From Candidatus Pelagibacter sp. (GTDB lineage Bacteria; Pseudomonadota; Alphaproteobacteria; Pelagibacterales; Pelagibacteraceae): a stretch of 22,633 nt of DNA. A program made the translations under genes and the position numbers. The DNA is taken from contig JAOHFJ010000013.1 of NCBI GenBank assembly GCA_028097945.1, positions 1-22,633 on the forward strand, read 5' to 3'. Positions 22,042-22,633 of this stretch are shown piece after piece. The stretch's first letter is position 1; every line of letters starts with the position of its first letter. The notes beneath the pieces were generated by a model. It did not search any database. It saw only the letters and a program-made list of their open reading frames with translations, and was not told where the DNA came from.

Positions 22042-22633
22042 AGCTACCTATTCTCACAAAATTTGATCCACATTTTATAGCGTCAATATAATCAGAAGAC
22101 ATACCCATACTTAAATTTTCCAGTGCTAAAGATTTATTTAAAATACTTGTCGATTTAAAAAATCTATCAACGTCCTGATTAATAGGAGGAATTACCATTA
22201 AGCCTAAAATTTTAAGATTTATTTCGTTTGTACAATAACTGTAAAATGCATCTAGCTCCCCAACTGGAATGCCTGATTTTTGAATCTCATTACCAATATT
22301 TACTTGTATGAAATAATTAAGATTTCTATTCAAATTTTTTTGATGTTTAGAAAGAGCTTCAGCAAGTTTAGGGCTATCTACTGAATGAATATAATCGAAG
22401 AGTTTTACAGCATCTTTAGCTTTATTGCTTTGTAGTTTACCAATCATATGGAGTTTTAAATTATTATTTTCCTTTTTTTTTTCTAACCATTTTACTTGGG
22501 CTTCTTGAACTTTATTTTCACCAAAATGTAAATGACCATGATCTATTAATGGTTTTATGTGATCCATAGAAAAAGTTTTACTAACTGCTATTATGTTAAT
22601 TGGTTTATTTAACCCTAAAGAAGTTATTTTAGA
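22019..22633 (-). CDS. YggS/PLPBP pyridoxal phosphate homeostasis protein, 5' end cut by window edge
   Basis: A PLP-binding, alanine-racemase-fold protein involved in vitamin B6 and amino-acid homeostasis. The frame is open to the right edge, so the gene begins beyond it; the internal ATG at 22567 is not the start. The visible upstream residues read INIIAVSKTFSMDHI, with the PLP-binding lysine in AVSKT, followed by HGHLHFGENKVQEAQVKW, HMIGKLQSNKAKDAV, YIHSVDSPKLAEAL, VNIGNEIQKSGI, LGLMVIPP and the C-terminal SMGMSSDYIDAIKCGSNFVRIGSSIFG. About 204 residues are present of the usual 220-230. The 3' end overlaps the convergent YkuD-fold gene by 23 nt. Confidence 0.93.
   Translation of the reverse strand, partial: SKITSLGLNKPINIIAVSKTFSMDHIKPLIDHGHLHFGENKVQEAQVKWLEKKKENNNLKLHMIGKLQSNKAKDAVKLFDYIHSVDSPKLAEALSKHQKNLNRNLNYFIQVNIGNEIQKSGIPVGELDAFYSYCTNEINLKILGLMVIPPINQDVDRFFKSTSILNKSLALENLSMGMSSDYIDAIKCGSNFVRIGSSIFGSRS

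Noticed and set aside
1..22633. tRNA, rRNA, CRISPR, insertion sequence, phage or riboswitch
   Set aside because: Virtually every base is accounted for by housekeeping coding sequence; no repeat-spacer pattern, transposase, integrase or structured RNA signature was seen. The remaining gaps are under 70 bases.

Overview
The window is about 70% A+T. It is packed with genes that overlap or lie a few bases apart, has no intergenic stretch above about 70 bases, and shows no mobile elements, tRNAs, rRNAs or CRISPR. Gene content and order (tsaB-fur-miaB-phoH-ybeY; grpE-dnaK-dnaJ-dapB; rsmI next to an LpoA-like gene and a BON lipoprotein) point to an alphaproteobacterium. The lysine- and AT-rich coding and minimal spacers suggest a streamlined marine lineage of the SAR11/Pelagibacterales type. 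The taxonomic call is inference; no marker gene was compared.

Layout. (1) 1-3433, minus strand: a tRNA/rRNA maturation and metal-regulation operon, tsaB (very short), a Fur/Mur-type regulator, miaB, phoH/ybeZ and the start of ybeY (runs off the left edge). (2) 3402-4457, plus: an exported polysaccharide deacetylase whose start overlaps the tsaB start head to head. (3) 4459-9051, minus: murJ (split by a -1 frameshift), trpS, an Nfu-type Fe-S carrier and a membrane-anchored Bax-like glucosaminidase. (4) 9120-11402, plus: maeB, a malic enzyme fused to a phosphotransacetylase-like domain. (5) 11399-12800, minus: rsmI and a BON-domain lipoprotein, with an LpoA-like periplasmic binding protein (12802-13956, plus) diverging one base away. 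(6) 13943-14518, minus: rdgB. (7) 14564-20838, plus: grpE, dnaK, dnaJ, a 56-residue two-helix membrane protein, dapB, nth and a PfkB-family kinase. A likely RpoH promoter precedes dnaK. (8) 20840-21546, minus: a degenerate OmpR-type regulator followed by a 34-residue ArfA-like ribosome-rescue peptide. (9) 21541-22041, plus: an L,D-transpeptidase-fold protein sharing a palindromic ATGCAT start with the regulator. (10) 22019-22633, minus: a YggS/PLPBP gene cut by the right edge.

Two themes run through the window: cell-wall biology (MurJ, Bax-like, deacetylase, LpoA-like, YkuD fold) and translation/protein quality control (TsaB, MiaB, RsmI, YbeY, TrpS, ArfA, GrpE-DnaK-DnaJ). Most genes are housekeeping. 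The points most worth a second look are the tiny arfA, the split murJ, the shortened tsaB, the Nth Fe-S loop with rearranged cysteines, the 2-TM peptide coupled to dapB, the phospho-site-less regulator, and three divergent gene pairs with essentially no DNA between their start codons.
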